Shown here piece after piece: positions 7,243-15,278 of a stretch of DNA of 27,999 nt. The notes beneath the pieces were generated by a model. The model was not told the DNA's origin and did not search any database. It worked only from the letters and a program-made list of their open reading frames with translations. The position numbers and the translations under genes are program-made. The first letter of the stretch is position 1, and every line of letters begins with the position of its first letter. This DNA comes from SZUA-451 sp034721895 (lineage in GTDB: Bacteria; Campylobacterota; Campylobacteria; Campylobacterales; Sulfurovaceae): assembly GCA_034721895.1 (NCBI GenBank), contig JAYEND010000023.1, positions 1-27,999 on the forward strand, given 5' to 3'.

Positions 7243-8361
7243 TTATCCTTGTCCCGAATTGTCTTTTTCCTCTTCGGTTGTATCTATTGTGTCAAATCCG
7301 TCAATGTGGATGGGATAAAGGTACTCCTTGAAAGCTTCACCATAGATTTCCCATAATGAGATGAAGAGGGCGGCGATGATCGGTCCGATAATGATCCCGG
7401 AAATACCAAAGAGAGCCAATCCTCCCAATGTACCGAAAAGGATCATCAGGTCAGGCATCTGGGCATCTTTTCCTACCAGTCTGGGGCGAAGCAGGTTGTC
7501 TATGTTGCCTACCAGCACTCCTCCATATATCATCAGTCCGATACCCTGAGCCGTGTTGCCCTGCATCATGAGCCAGATCGCGGCAGGCAGCCATATAATA
7601 GCTGGACCTACGGCAGGAATGACAGAAAGAAGGGTCATCATCAGTCCCCAGAAGAAAACATTATCCACGCCTGCCAATGCCAGCCCGATAGCCCCGAGTA
7701 CTCCCTGAATCAGTCCTATGAGAAAAGTCCCTTTGATCGTCGCTACGGTTACGCGGGTGAAGCGTGAAAGCAGCATGGACTCTTCATGATTGTCCAGTGG
7801 AAGGTAATAGAGTGCTGTCTCCAGGTAGCTTTTGCCATAAATAAGAAAATAATAAAGAGTAAAAAGAAATATAAAGAGTGAGAGAATGAAACTGGCGGTT
7901 CCCGATGAGAAATCAGAGAGTCCGTGGATGAGAAAATTGCCGAGACTCTTGATCACATCATCGATCGAATGCGCCAGTTTTTCCGGATTGGGGAAGAGTT
8001 CTTGCATCCAGGGGATAGACTCCAGTTGATTGAGCATGCCGCCGGGGTTATGAACCATCTCTTTGAGGATCGGCCCGGCTGATTTGCCGGCATCGATAGC
8101 CTGATCCAGTATCACGGCAAGAAGACCGGAGAGAGGGATCAGGACGACAAAGATAAAGAGCAGGAGGGTGACCATTGCCGCAGCGGATGTCTTGCCTTTG
8201 AATTTCCCTTTGAGCTTTTTGTAGAGGGGGTAGAGGATACCGGCGAAAAGAGCAGCCATGAAAATAGCAGTCAGAAACCCATTGATCATATAGATAAAAA
8301 CGGCACTCACCGTAAAAGTCAATACCAGTATGGTAATTCTGTTAAAACGAGCTTTTTTCAT
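7243..8361 (-). CDS. AI-2E family transporter (PerM/YdiK-like permease)
   Basis: This is a 372-residue integral membrane protein with about seven or eight hydrophobic segments arranged as in the AI-2E transporter family. A hydrophobic N-terminal pair (residues 9-46) and a third segment (about 62-82) come first, then a soluble middle of about 60 residues (roughly 90-145), then several C-terminal helices that include the conserved stretch GLMMTLLSVIPAVGPAIIW. Members export small molecules or ions (autoinducer-2 for TqsA, Na+/H+ for some others); substrate cannot be assigned here. The C-terminus is acidic and charged (DTTEEEKDNSGQG). GGGGAGAAGAA precedes the ATG, a strong ribosome binding site. 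It follows sppA by 21 nt and probably shares its transcript. Confidence 0.85.
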   Translation of the reverse strand: MKKARFNRITILVLTFTVSAVFIYMINGFLTAIFMAALFAGILYPLYKKLKGKFKGKTSAAAMVTLLLFIFVVLIPLSGLLAVILDQAIDAGKSAGPILKEMVHNPGGMLNQLESIPWMQELFPNPEKLAHSIDDVIKSLGNFLIHGLSDFSSGTASFILSLFIFLFTLYYFLIYGKSYLETALYYLPLDNHEESMLLSRFTRVTVATIKGTFLIGLIQGVLGAIGLALAGVDNVFFWGLMMTLLSVIPAVGPAIIWLPAAIWLMMQGNTAQGIGLMIYGGVLVGNIDNLLRPRLVGKDAQMPDLMILFGTLGGLALFGISGIIIGPIIAALFISLWEIYGEAFKEYLYPIHIDGFDTIDTTEEEKDNSGQG

Positions 8362-8382
8362 TTCTTCTCCCCTGTTTGTTTG

Positions 8383-9234
8383 TCAAAGTGAAGCTTTCAG
8401 CCCATAAAAATAACTTTGAATATGAGTCATTGTTTCTCCGGCGATCTTCTCCATAAATGAATCCAGTTTGTCTTTCTCTTTCCAGACAGGCTTCTCTACT
8501 TTTGCCAGTGCCTGCAGCTCTTTTTTGGCTTCTGACTTGATCCCTATCGCGTCGATGAGACCCACTTCTCTGGCTCTCTCGGCAGCAAAGATATGGGCAT
8601 CGGCATAGGCTTTGGAATTATTGACATCCAAGCCTCTGGCATCAGCGACATCCCTGACAAAAAGGTCGTAAGTATCTTTGGTGAGCCGTTCGAGCTCTGC
8701 CCGCTCTTCCGGTGTCCATTCGCGCATCGGGGTACCTGCCTGCTTATAGGTTCCCTGTTTGACGGTTTGCGGTTTTATACCAAGATTGTCCATCAACTCC
8801 TGGAGGTTTGCACTCTCCATGATAACACCGATCGAGCCAATGATCGCACCGGGATTGGCGATGATCTTGTTGGCATAGATCGAACCGTAGTAGCTGCCGC
8901 TGGCCATGATACCGCCGGCATATGCGATCACAGGTTTATGCTTTTTCAGTTCTTTGATAGCATAAGAGATTTCGATAGAAGGAGGGACAGCTCCTCCCGG
9001 TGAGTTTACCGTCAAAAGAACCCCTTTGATCTTCTTGTCTTTCTGGGCTTCTTCGATCTGTTTAACAACGGCATCACTGTCCATGATTGGTCCTGTAAGT
9101 TTGATCTCCTGCAGATTGGCTGGATTGATCGGCGCACTTTCGGGCATGAATGCTATGACGACGATGAGAAGAAAGAGCATCCCAAGGAAATGCTTTCCGA
9201 TCCACTGCAGTATTTGTCCTATTTTATTAAACAT
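8383..9234 (-). CDS. sppA: Signal peptide peptidase SppA (short form)
   Basis: This membrane-anchored serine protease degrades signal peptides left after secretion (family S49). ATG at 9234 was chosen because AAGGAG lies 6 nt upstream; the in-frame TTG at 9249 lies before that site. The 283-residue product has one N-terminal transmembrane segment (about 15-30), then a periplasmic domain. The catalytic Ser is S112 in MASGSYY and the Lys general base is K164 in GTYKQAG, 52 residues apart as in the short Bacillus-type SppA. SPGG (78-81) forms the oxyanion region. The start codon lies 8 bp inside the end of the mqnX-like gene, indicating coupled translation. Confidence 0.88.
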   Translation of the reverse strand: MFNKIGQILQWIGKHFLGMLFLLIVVIAFMPESAPINPANLQEIKLTGPIMDSDAVVKQIEEAQKDKKIKGVLLTVNSPGGAVPPSIEISYAIKELKKHKPVIAYAGGIMASGSYYGSIYANKIIANPGAIIGSIGVIMESANLQELMDNLGIKPQTVKQGTYKQAGTPMREWTPEERAELERLTKDTYDLFVRDVADARGLDVNNSKAYADAHIFAAERAREVGLIDAIGIKSEAKKELQALAKVEKPVWKEKDKLDSFMEKIAGETMTHIQSYFYGLKASL

Positions 9235-10447
9235 GTTGTTCTCCTTCAATATAAAGTTGTGCTACCTTCTGCGTATAGAGTATGGTCCAGAGTGCAATAT
9301 CCTCTTCCAGTACCGGTTTTTCCGGAAGCTGGATAAGGGCAAAATCAGCATGGTACCCTTCCGCTATGCGTCCACAGTCAAGTTTCAATATTTTTGCGGC
9401 ATCAGCTGTGATAGACTGGATCAGATGCTTTGCAAGTGTCTGAAGCTCCAGGCCATGATGCATCATCAAAGCAGCGCGCAGTTCATCGAAAATATTGAGT
9501 GTATAGTTTGAACTCAGTCCGTCTGTGGCTACCGAGAAATGAATATCGAGTGCTTCGAGTCTCTCTATCTGCAGTCGTCCGCAGCCCAGCAGTCGGTTGG
9601 AGCGGGGACAGTGCGCGACCGTATGTCCCTCTTCGGCAATTTTTTTCAGCTCTTTCTCCTTAGCCTGCACACAATGGGCAAAGTGGGTTGGATAGCCGTC
9701 AAAATGAGAGAGAAATTCATCGATCGTTGTAAATGGTTTGTCCTGGTCGAAAAAGGATTTGAAAAAAGTCCTGAACTCTCCATCTCCCTCTTTCAGCCAG
9801 GTTCGTTCTGCCCGACTCTCCAGAAAGTGTGCACTTATCGGTACCTGCTTCTCTTTGGCAAGGGTAACAGCTTTTTTAAGAATGATGGGATGAACCGAGT
9901 AGGGGGAATGGATCGCAATAGCGGGAACAACATTGCGGTCAGCATAGTGCGATGAAGCTTCAAAGCGCTGCAGAAAATCATTGTAAAGCGAATCGATTGT
10001 TTTCGGATTATGGCCGATCAGCTCATTAAAGTAAATGACTCTCTGTGGTGTGGTGATGCAGGTTTCCAGGTCGTGTCCGAAGCTGCTGACGGCACCCAGG
10101 GAAGTAACGCCGCTTTGAAGCATCTCTTCGCAGGCTCTCTGCATGATTCCTTCCGTACATTTCTCGACCAGGTGATTTCTGTCATCGATGACCGAGTAGA
10201 GCCAGGGGATATAGGAGCCATACCTGAGCGTTGTTTTGTTGGCACTGAATTCAATATGCGCATGGGTATTGATGAATCCGGGGTAGAGTACCGTATAAGG
10301 TTTTTGGGCAATAAGTTCGGCTTCCGGATACTGCATGATCAGTTCAGTATAGGGTCCGACAGCAATGATCTTTTGATCGAAAGCAACAGCATACTTTTTT
10401 TCAAAGATGCCGTCAATGTAGGTATAGTCTGCTGCGATAATCTTCAT
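9227..10447 (-). CDS. mqnX: Amidohydrolase, probable aminofutalosine deaminase (MqnX-like)
   Basis: This is a 406-residue metal-dependent hydrolase of the amidohydrolase/chlorohydrolase type. Metal-binding signatures are HAHIEFS (the H-x-H on strand 1, near residue 62), HFLES, the HFAHC region, and VATDGLSSN with the catalytic Asp. Length and motifs resemble the Helicobacter pylori HP0267-type enzyme that deaminates 6-amino-6-deoxyfutalosine to futalosine in the alternative menaquinone pathway, which Campylobacterota use. Other members of the family deaminate guanine, S-adenosylhomocysteine or similar compounds, so the substrate assignment is inferred. A purine-rich AGGGATAGAGAG precedes the ATG. 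It is the first gene of a minus-strand unit with sppA and the permease, and is divergent from aroQ. Confidence 0.75.
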   Translation of the reverse strand: MKIIAADYTYIDGIFEKKYAVAFDQKIIAVGPYTELIMQYPEAELIAQKPYTVLYPGFINTHAHIEFSANKTTLRYGSYIPWLYSVIDDRNHLVEKCTEGIMQRACEEMLQSGVTSLGAVSSFGHDLETCITTPQRVIYFNELIGHNPKTIDSLYNDFLQRFEASSHYADRNVVPAIAIHSPYSVHPIILKKAVTLAKEKQVPISAHFLESRAERTWLKEGDGEFRTFFKSFFDQDKPFTTIDEFLSHFDGYPTHFAHCVQAKEKELKKIAEEGHTVAHCPRSNRLLGCGRLQIERLEALDIHFSVATDGLSSNYTLNIFDELRAALMMHHGLELQTLAKHLIQSITADAAKILKLDCGRIAEGYHADFALIQLPEKPVLEEDIALWTILYTQKVAQLYIEGEQHV

Positions 10448-10461
10448 CTCTCTATCCCTTA

Positions 10462-10474
10462 ATCTAATTTAGAT
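10462..10474. promoter_or_regulatory. Short dyad in the divergent mqnX/aroQ promoter region
   Basis: ATCTAA-T-TTAGAT is a perfect 13-bp dyad in the 60-bp gap between divergent genes. It abuts a possible -10 for aroQ (TAGAAT, 10474-10479). It could be an operator; this is weak evidence. Confidence 0.3.
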
Positions 10475-10507
10475 AGAATAATACCAAAATTTATTAAGAG
10501 GTAGAAA

Positions 10508-11002
10508 ATGAAAATAGTTGTAATCCAGGGTCCAAACCTGAATATGCTCGGTGTCAGAGAGCAAAATATCTATGGTTCGATGAAACTTGAAGATATTCAT
10601 GCTCAGATGAAAGGTTTTGCAGATCAGAATAAACTGGAGATTGAATTTTTTCAGAGCAATCTTGAGGGTGAGATTGTAGATCGTATTCAGGAGTGTATCG
10701 GTGATGCAGACGGGATTATCATTAACCCGGCAGCGTATACACACACATCTATTGCAATTCGTGATGCATTAAGTGCCGTACAGATCCCGGCGATCGAAGT
10801 ACACCTTTCAAATATTCACCAGAGAGAGGAATTCAGACATAAATCTCTGACAGCTCCTGTGTGCGCGGGTCAGATCGTAGGTATGGGGCCATTTGGTTAC
10901 CATTTGGCAATGGTAGGTATGACTCAGATCCTCAATGAGGTCAGAGCAATGAAACAGGCTCAGCAGGCACAGCAGCAGACTCAGGCCAAGGCGCAGAAAT
11001 AA
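10508..11002 (+). CDS. aroQ: Type II 3-dehydroquinate dehydratase
   Basis: This cytoplasmic enzyme removes water from 3-dehydroquinate to give 3-dehydroshikimate, the third step of the shikimate pathway. Type II signatures are clear: QGPNLNMLG (7-15), the catalytic Tyr in IYG (Y22), INPAAYTHTS (about 72-81), EVHLSN and the flexible R-E-E-F-R region. The core is a normal 145 residues. An unusual C-terminal tail of about 17 residues is rich in Q, A and K (starting near MKQAQQAQQQ) and is probably disordered. RBS AAGAGGT precedes the ATG. It heads the conserved order aroQ - M24 peptidase - folK - flhF. Confidence 0.95.
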   Translation: MKIVVIQGPNLNMLGVREQNIYGSMKLEDIHAQMKGFADQNKLEIEFFQSNLEGEIVDRIQECIGDADGIIINPAAYTHTSIAIRDALSAVQIPAIEVHLSNIHQREEFRHKSLTAPVCAGQIVGMGPFGYHLAMVGMTQILNEVRAMKQAQQAQQQTQAKAQK

Positions 11003-11019
11003 GCATTTGTGTTGCAAGG

Positions 11020-11035
11020 GGGAGCACTTGCTCCC
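11020..11035 (+). terminator. GC-rich hairpin after aroQ
   Basis: GGGAGCA-CT-TGCTCCC is a perfect 7-bp stem with a tight 2-nt loop, 17 nt after the aroQ stop. No T-tract follows, so terminator function is uncertain; it may act together with the next hairpin. Confidence 0.4.
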
Positions 11036-11052
11036 TACCCACGACATCCACT

Positions 11053-11079
11053 GTCATCCTGAACTTCTTTCAGGATGAC
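11053..11079. repeat. Intergenic inverted repeat (GTCATCCTGAA hairpin)
   Basis: Perfect 11-bp arms GTCATCCTGAA and TTCAGGATGAC are separated by CTTCT. From memory, near-identical hairpins are scattered between genes in many unrelated bacterial genomes, so this is probably a dispersed repeat that may also attenuate transcription. Confidence 0.65.
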
Positions 11080-11083
11080 AAAT

Positions 11084-11109
11084 CAATACTTTGATCCAAT
11101 ACTTTGACC
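11084..11109. repeat. 13-bp tandem duplication
   Basis: CAATACTTTGATC and CAATACTTTGACC are adjacent copies that differ at one base. They lie between the hairpins and the peptidase gene. Confidence 0.6.
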
Positions 11110-11145
11110 AGAAATATTGCTCAGAGATTTCAACTATCAATTTTT

Positions 11146-11153
11146 GAGGAGGA
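11146..11153 (+). promoter_or_regulatory. Strong ribosome binding site fixing a TTG start
   Basis: GAGGAGGA lies 7 nt before TTG 11161. It decides the start of the M24 peptidase in favour of this rare codon over an in-frame upstream TTG at 11104. Confidence 0.7.
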
Positions 11154-11160
11154 AAGCATT

Positions 11161-12180
11161 TTGAATTATATTCTCAGAGATGAAAATGCGATCTATTATG
11201 AATGTGGTTACAGCAGTGACAATGCACTCTTTCTCAAATGCGGTTCAGATGCCTACTTCATTACAGATAGCCGATATTCAGTCGAAGCAGAGGAGAAGGT
11301 GAAAGGAGCCCAGGTGATTACCCAAGCAGACCTTGTGCATTCTGCACGTCATCTGATGAAAAAATCCAGGATCAAAAAAGTACTTTTTGATCCAAAAGAG
11401 TGGAGTGTTCAGGCTTTTGATAATCTTTCTGAAAAGAGTTCCGTGGTTTTTAAGCAAATGCCGGATTTTTCACATAAAAAACGGATCGTCAAGAGCGATA
11501 AAGAGTTGAAGATATTAAAAAAGGCTGCAGAACTGGGGAGAAAAGCCTTTAGGGCATTGGCAAAAGAATTCAACAAAAATGGATTTGGAGAAGATGAATT
11601 TACCCTGACCTATACAGCCAAATCAATACTGGGTAATTTTGGAGAATATGGCCTGAGTTTCGATCCGATTGTCGCAGTCAATGCAAATGCTGCCAAACCG
11701 CATGCATTGCCAACTGACACGAAGTTGAAAAAAGGTGACTTGCTGCTGGTGGATGCCGGATTGAAATATAAACGCTATTGTTCCGATCGAACCCGAACGG
11801 TCTATGCGGAGAAGAACTTCTACTTTGAAACGGAGCAGGTATTCAGGAAGAAGAAAATCCAAAAGGCTTATGATACAGTTTTGAAAGCACATGACAATGC
11901 TATCGACAAAGCGCGTTCGGGTATGACAGCCAGAAAAATTGATGCTCTTACCCGGGACATAATAGAAAAAGCGGGCTTTGGAAAATTCTTCGTTCACTCT
12001 ACAGGACATGGTGTGGGACTTGATATTCATGAGATGCCCTATATCTCTTCCAGATCAGATACTGTCATCGAAGACGGGATGGTCTATACGATCGAGCCGG
12101 GTATCTATATCCCTGGTGAATTTGGGATTCGTATCGAGGATATGGTAGCGATGATAAAGGGGAAAGCCGTTGTGCTTTGA
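11161..12180 (+). CDS. M24 family metallopeptidase (Xaa-Pro aminopeptidase-like)
   Basis: This cytosolic aminopeptidase has the pita-bread fold, probably cleaves N-terminal residues before proline, and uses two metal ions. The TTG start has a GAGGAGG site and gives MNYILRDENAIYYECG, 339 residues. The N-terminal domain (about 1-105) has the creatinase-like pattern with FITDSRYSVEA. The catalytic domain carries the five expected ligands: Asp in LLVDAG, Asp in SDRTRT, His in HSTGHGVGLDIHE, Glu in TIEPG and Glu in RIEDM. At 339 residues it resembles the short PepQ/YpdF-type enzymes more than long PepP. It lies between aroQ and folK, a common order in Campylobacterota. Confidence 0.85.
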   Translation: MNYILRDENAIYYECGYSSDNALFLKCGSDAYFITDSRYSVEAEEKVKGAQVITQADLVHSARHLMKKSRIKKVLFDPKEWSVQAFDNLSEKSSVVFKQMPDFSHKKRIVKSDKELKILKKAAELGRKAFRALAKEFNKNGFGEDEFTLTYTAKSILGNFGEYGLSFDPIVAVNANAAKPHALPTDTKLKKGDLLLVDAGLKYKRYCSDRTRTVYAEKNFYFETEQVFRKKKIQKAYDTVLKAHDNAIDKARSGMTARKIDALTRDIIEKAGFGKFFVHSTGHGVGLDIHEMPYISSRSDTVIEDGMVYTIEPGIYIPGEFGIRIEDMVAMIKGKAVVL

Positions 12181-12210
12181 TCTTTGAATAGAGTGCATTG
12201 AAGGGTAGGG

Positions 12211-12714
12211 ATGATGAAGAAAGTGTTAGACAAGCAGCATACATTGATCTATACGACACATTATCCATGGCAAATTGATGCCTGCAAGAGAAGAGAGCAT
12301 AGCAATGAACATAAAGCCATACTGGGAATTGGTGGAAATATAGGCAATGTTGTACGGCGTTTCGAACATCTCTACTGGTTTTTGAAACGTTCCCGACATG
12401 TGACTCTTTTGGAGAGTGCACCGATCTTAAAGAATCCTCCTTTCGGTTTCCTGCAGCAGCCTGATTTCTATAATTCGTTGCTGCTGGTGAGTACTTTTTT
12501 GACTCCGAGACAATTGCTGCGCTATCTTTTGAGGGTTGAAAAAAGATTTGGAAGAAGGCGCCTCATCAAAGATGGGCCGAGAACTTTGGATATTGATATT
12601 ATCTTTTATGATGATATCCATATGGATTCAAAAGAGTTGAAGATCCCGCATCCGGCGTGGATGCAGAGAAACTCAGTATTGATTCCTTTGCAAATGATGA
12701 AAGGTAGAAGATGA
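12211..12714 (+). CDS. folK: 6-hydroxymethyl-7,8-dihydropterin pyrophosphokinase (HPPK)
   Basis: This enzyme transfers pyrophosphate from ATP to 6-hydroxymethyl-7,8-dihydropterin in folate synthesis. Family features are GIGGNIGN near residue 38 (usual start motif LGSNLGN), NPPFGFLQQPDFYNSLL, the FGRRR loop, and the signature GPRTLDIDIIFYDD with the two metal-binding Asp residues. There is an N-terminal extension of about 30 residues before the core, containing a KR-rich segment, as in other Campylobacterota FolK proteins; a later start is not evident. ATG at 12214 is an alternative. Its TGA overlaps the flhF ATG (ATGA), indicating coupling. Confidence 0.88.
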   Translation: MMKKVLDKQHTLIYTTHYPWQIDACKRREHSNEHKAILGIGGNIGNVVRRFEHLYWFLKRSRHVTLLESAPILKNPPFGFLQQPDFYNSLLLVSTFLTPRQLLRYLLRVEKRFGRRRLIKDGPRTLDIDIIFYDDIHMDSKELKIPHPAWMQRNSVLIPLQMMKGRR

Positions 12715-13778
12715 TCAATGTGACGCTGGTAGCACCAACACCTCAGGAGGCATATGAACTGGCCAAAGAGAAGTACGGAAAAGATTTCACCCTGATATCA
12801 GCGAAGCAGATAAGGCATAATACCGAAGAAGCAATATCCTGTGAAATAACAGTGGCTGTGTCCAAAGATAGTTTTCTGCAGATTTCTGATGAAGACGAGG
12901 AGATGGATGGGGGGCTTATGGATGAACTGGCCGGGCTGCGTGAGCAGATCAGCCTGATGAAAGAACATTTGCAGGAGCGCGAAGAGAAGCGCCACTCCCT
13001 GATCGAAGAGGTCGAAGCACTTTTTGTTAAAAAAGGCATTGCCAAAGAGTGGCTCGAGAGAGTACTCGCCCCCCTTGTTGGTACGACAGTGGCGGGAGAT
13101 AAAGAGTTGCTGGTTGCCTATTTGCTTGAAGAGATCGATGAGACCCTTAAGCTGAAAGAAGAAGACCTCAGCAGAAAAAAAGTAATGATGTTTGTGGGAC
13201 CCACAGGTGTAGGCAAGACAACGACGATCGCCAAGCTGGCAGCACGTTATGCCTATCTGATGGAGAAACCCTACAAAGTAGCACTGGTGAACCTGGACAG
13301 TTTCAAAGTGGGTGCATTTGAGCAGTTGGCGCATTATGCCGATATCATGCAGTTGAAGTATGTTACCGCGAACAATACCGCACAGTTCGAAGAGATCTTC
13401 GGGGAGTTGGAGGAGTATGATGTCGTATTGATCGATACGGCGGGGATGTCACCCTATGATACTGAGAAACTGGTGAAAACAGTCGAATATCTCAGTTCGG
13501 GAAAAGCACAGACTATCGAGGTCAATCTGGTCATCTCATCAACAGTCAAATATGAAGACCTTGAGGATATACATGGGACCTTCTCGTTTCTCAATCTTGA
13601 CAGCGTTATTCTCAGCAAGTTTGATGAGACCAAACATCTGGGAACAGTTCTGAGCTATCTGTTGCTCTATCCGACACCACTGAGCTATTTCAGCGTAGGG
13701 CAGGATGTCCCTGATGATCTGTTGTCAGCGAACAAAGAGTATCTTCTGCAGCGCTTCATCGGTGATCTGGATGCCTGA
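12711..13778 (+). CDS. flhF: Signal-recognition-type GTPase FlhF
   Basis: FlhF is an SRP-family GTPase (with Ffh and FtsY) that places and initiates polar flagella, normally with the ATPase FlhG. The 355-residue protein has the typical N-terminal basic/variable domain (1-60), an acidic and coiled linker (60-105), a helical N domain (about 105-150) and the NG GTPase: P-loop GPTGVGKTTT (163-172), DTAG (242-245) and a KFDE guanine motif region (SKFDETKHLG). The usual DTYRIGA motif is changed to DSFKVGA. No flhG follows. The next gene encodes a SpoA-domain protein, and no other flagellar gene is in the window. Its role may therefore be altered, or the remaining flagellar genes may lie elsewhere. 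Confidence 0.88.
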   Translation: MINVTLVAPTPQEAYELAKEKYGKDFTLISAKQIRHNTEEAISCEITVAVSKDSFLQISDEDEEMDGGLMDELAGLREQISLMKEHLQEREEKRHSLIEEVEALFVKKGIAKEWLERVLAPLVGTTVAGDKELLVAYLLEEIDETLKLKEEDLSRKKVMMFVGPTGVGKTTTIAKLAARYAYLMEKPYKVALVNLDSFKVGAFEQLAHYADIMQLKYVTANNTAQFEEIFGELEEYDVVLIDTAGMSPYDTEKLVKTVEYLSSGKAQTIEVNLVISSTVKYEDLEDIHGTFSFLNLDSVILSKFDETKHLGTVLSYLLLYPTPLSYFSVGQDVPDDLLSANKEYLLQRFIGDLDA

Positions 13779-14241
13779 TTCTCAGGTAGTGCAACTCAGG
13801 AGGATGATGCAGAGGGAGCATCGTCAATCCTACCTGGAAGTTTGTCTCTCTCCTGCCTGCCTGAAGAAAAAAGAGATCGTTGATCTTGAAGCAGGTGACC
13901 TGCTTTTGCTGGACTTGAAACAGTTGGAATTGGATATTTTGGAGGAGGGTGTTTCGGTGGCAAAAGCATCATACGGTATCAGAAACGGTGAACCGTATAT
14001 TTGCATCGCCAGTCTTGAGAAAAGACCGGTACCTTCGTATAATAGTAAAAAATATGAAGTAATAAAAGTTTCTCTTGGAATGATTGAAAAAAATTCGATG
14101 GAAGAGGGCAAGATGATAGCTTTGAGTCAAATAAGAGAGCATGATGCAATACTTTATAGAGAGGATCAGAGAATTGCGAAAGCAAGGTTTGTCACGGTAG
14201 GTCAAAAGATCGCACTGCAGATTACAGACATGCTGCGATAA
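13771..14241 (+). CDS. Tandem SpoA (FliN/FliM C-terminal-like) domain protein
   Basis: I do not recognise a named family for this 156-residue protein, but it appears to consist of two SpoA-type domains, the fold of FliN and of the C-termini of FliM, FliY and SctQ. The halves align: residues about 21-82 (LEAGDLLLL, VAKAS, YICIASL) and about 96-155 (MEEGKMIAL, IAKARF, ALQITDML), each with a hydrophobic strand, an E-x-G turn, an A-K-A strand and a final I-x-x-L strand. ATG at 13771 is chosen because it overlaps the flhF stop by 8 bp and omits the sequence shadowing FlhF. By position and fold it may be a rotor or C-ring-like partner of FlhF. It lacks the FliM middle domain and a CheC domain. Confidence 0.6.
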   Translation: MPDSQVVQLRRMMQREHRQSYLEVCLSPACLKKKEIVDLEAGDLLLLDLKQLELDILEEGVSVAKASYGIRNGEPYICIASLEKRPVPSYNSKKYEVIKVSLGMIEKNSMEEGKMIALSQIREHDAILYREDQRIAKARFVTVGQKIALQITDMLR

Positions 14242-14258
14242 TTGAAAGGTAAACAGGG

Positions 14259-15278
14259 ATGAGCAAAAAAGTACTGGTAGGCATGAGCGGCGGAGTCGAT
14301 TCGACTGTGACAGCAATCCTCCTGCAAAGAGAGGGTTATGAAGTCGAGGGTGTCTATATGAAGCTTCACGAGAAAGAGGGGTATCATGAAGCCAACTTTT
14401 CAAGGGTAGAGCGTGTTGGCGACTACCTTGGTATTAAAATGCATTTCCTTGATCTGGGCGCGGAGTTCAAGCAGGAGGTTTATGACTATTTTGTGGAGAG
14501 TTACAAAGAGGGGTTGACGCCCAATCCCTGTGTCATGTGCAATCGTACGATCAAGTTTGGAAAGATGATCGAATTTGCCGATAGTGTCGGTGCTGATTTT
14601 TTGGCGACAGGACACTATGTAAAATGTGACGGTGAATATATCTATATGGCTGAGGACAAGAGTAAAGATCAGAGTTATTTTCTCTGTGAAGTGAAGAAAG
14701 AGGTACTTCCGCGGCTGCTCTTCCCTCTGGGTGAGTGGATCAAGGATGATGTCAAAGCCTTTGCCGAAGAGATCGAAGTACTTCAGGACATTGCGACACA
14801 GAAGGAGAGTTCGGAGATCTGTTTTGTGGAAAACGACTATACCGAAATCCTTGAGAAACATATGGATATCGATCTTGAGGGCGAAACGGTAGATACAGAA
14901 GGAAATGTTGTAGGGACACATAAAGGCTATATGCACTATACGATCGGAAAACGACGGGGATTTTTCGTCAATGGTGCCCATGATCCTCATTTTGTCGTGG
15001 CGATCAAACCCGAGGACAATCAGATCGTGGTAGGCACCCAGGAGAAACTCGAAGAGAGTGCCTTTGATGTTAAACAGATCAACTTATTTGATGATTTGAC
15101 AGACTTTCGCTGTGAGGTGAAAGTACGCTACCGTACTACCGCTGTTCCTGCTCATGTCGTTATTAAAGATGACAGTGCCACAATAAAGCTCGATCAACCG
15201 GTCTTTGGCTTAGCCAGAGGGCAGATCGCTGCTTTTTATGATGAGGAGAGACTTCTTGGCGGCGGGGTGATCTGCTAA
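14259..15278 (+). CDS. mnmA: tRNA-specific 2-thiouridylase MnmA
   Basis: MnmA thiolates U34 at the wobble position of tRNAs for Lys, Glu and Gln, using ATP and a persulfide. The 339-residue protein shows the PP-loop SGGVDST (10-16), the nucleophile Cys in MCNRTIKF (C94), and the second catalytic Cys in ESSEICFV (C188). ATGHY (116-120) and the DQSYFL motif (137-142) are also conserved, as is the C-terminal beta-barrel domain. At this length it is somewhat shorter than the Escherichia coli protein (about 370). AAAGGTAAACAGGG precedes the ATG, 17 nt after the SpoA gene, so it may be co-transcribed. Confidence 0.95.
   Translation: MSKKVLVGMSGGVDSTVTAILLQREGYEVEGVYMKLHEKEGYHEANFSRVERVGDYLGIKMHFLDLGAEFKQEVYDYFVESYKEGLTPNPCVMCNRTIKFGKMIEFADSVGADFLATGHYVKCDGEYIYMAEDKSKDQSYFLCEVKKEVLPRLLFPLGEWIKDDVKAFAEEIEVLQDIATQKESSEICFVENDYTEILEKHMDIDLEGETVDTEGNVVGTHKGYMHYTIGKRRGFFVNGAHDPHFVVAIKPEDNQIVVGTQEKLEESAFDVKQINLFDDLTDFRCEVKVRYRTTAVPAHVVIKDDSATIKLDQPVFGLARGQIAAFYDEERLLGGGVIC

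Noticed and set aside
8593..9003. 136-residue plus-strand ORF opposite sppA
   Set aside because: It lies fully within a well-supported sppA gene on the other strand and shows no family motif.
11104..11160. Longer M24 peptidase starting at TTG 11104
   Set aside because: No ribosome binding site, and the region includes the GAGGAGGA site that fits the TTG at 11161.
13705..13770. Longer SpoA-domain protein starting inside flhF
   Set aside because: The extra residues are a Cys-rich shadow of the flhF reading frame; ATG 13771 gives a normal short overlap.
13771..14241. Broken or frameshifted flhG remnant after flhF
   Set aside because: There is no P-loop or MinD-like motif in any frame here; the residue pattern repeats internally like two SpoA domains instead.
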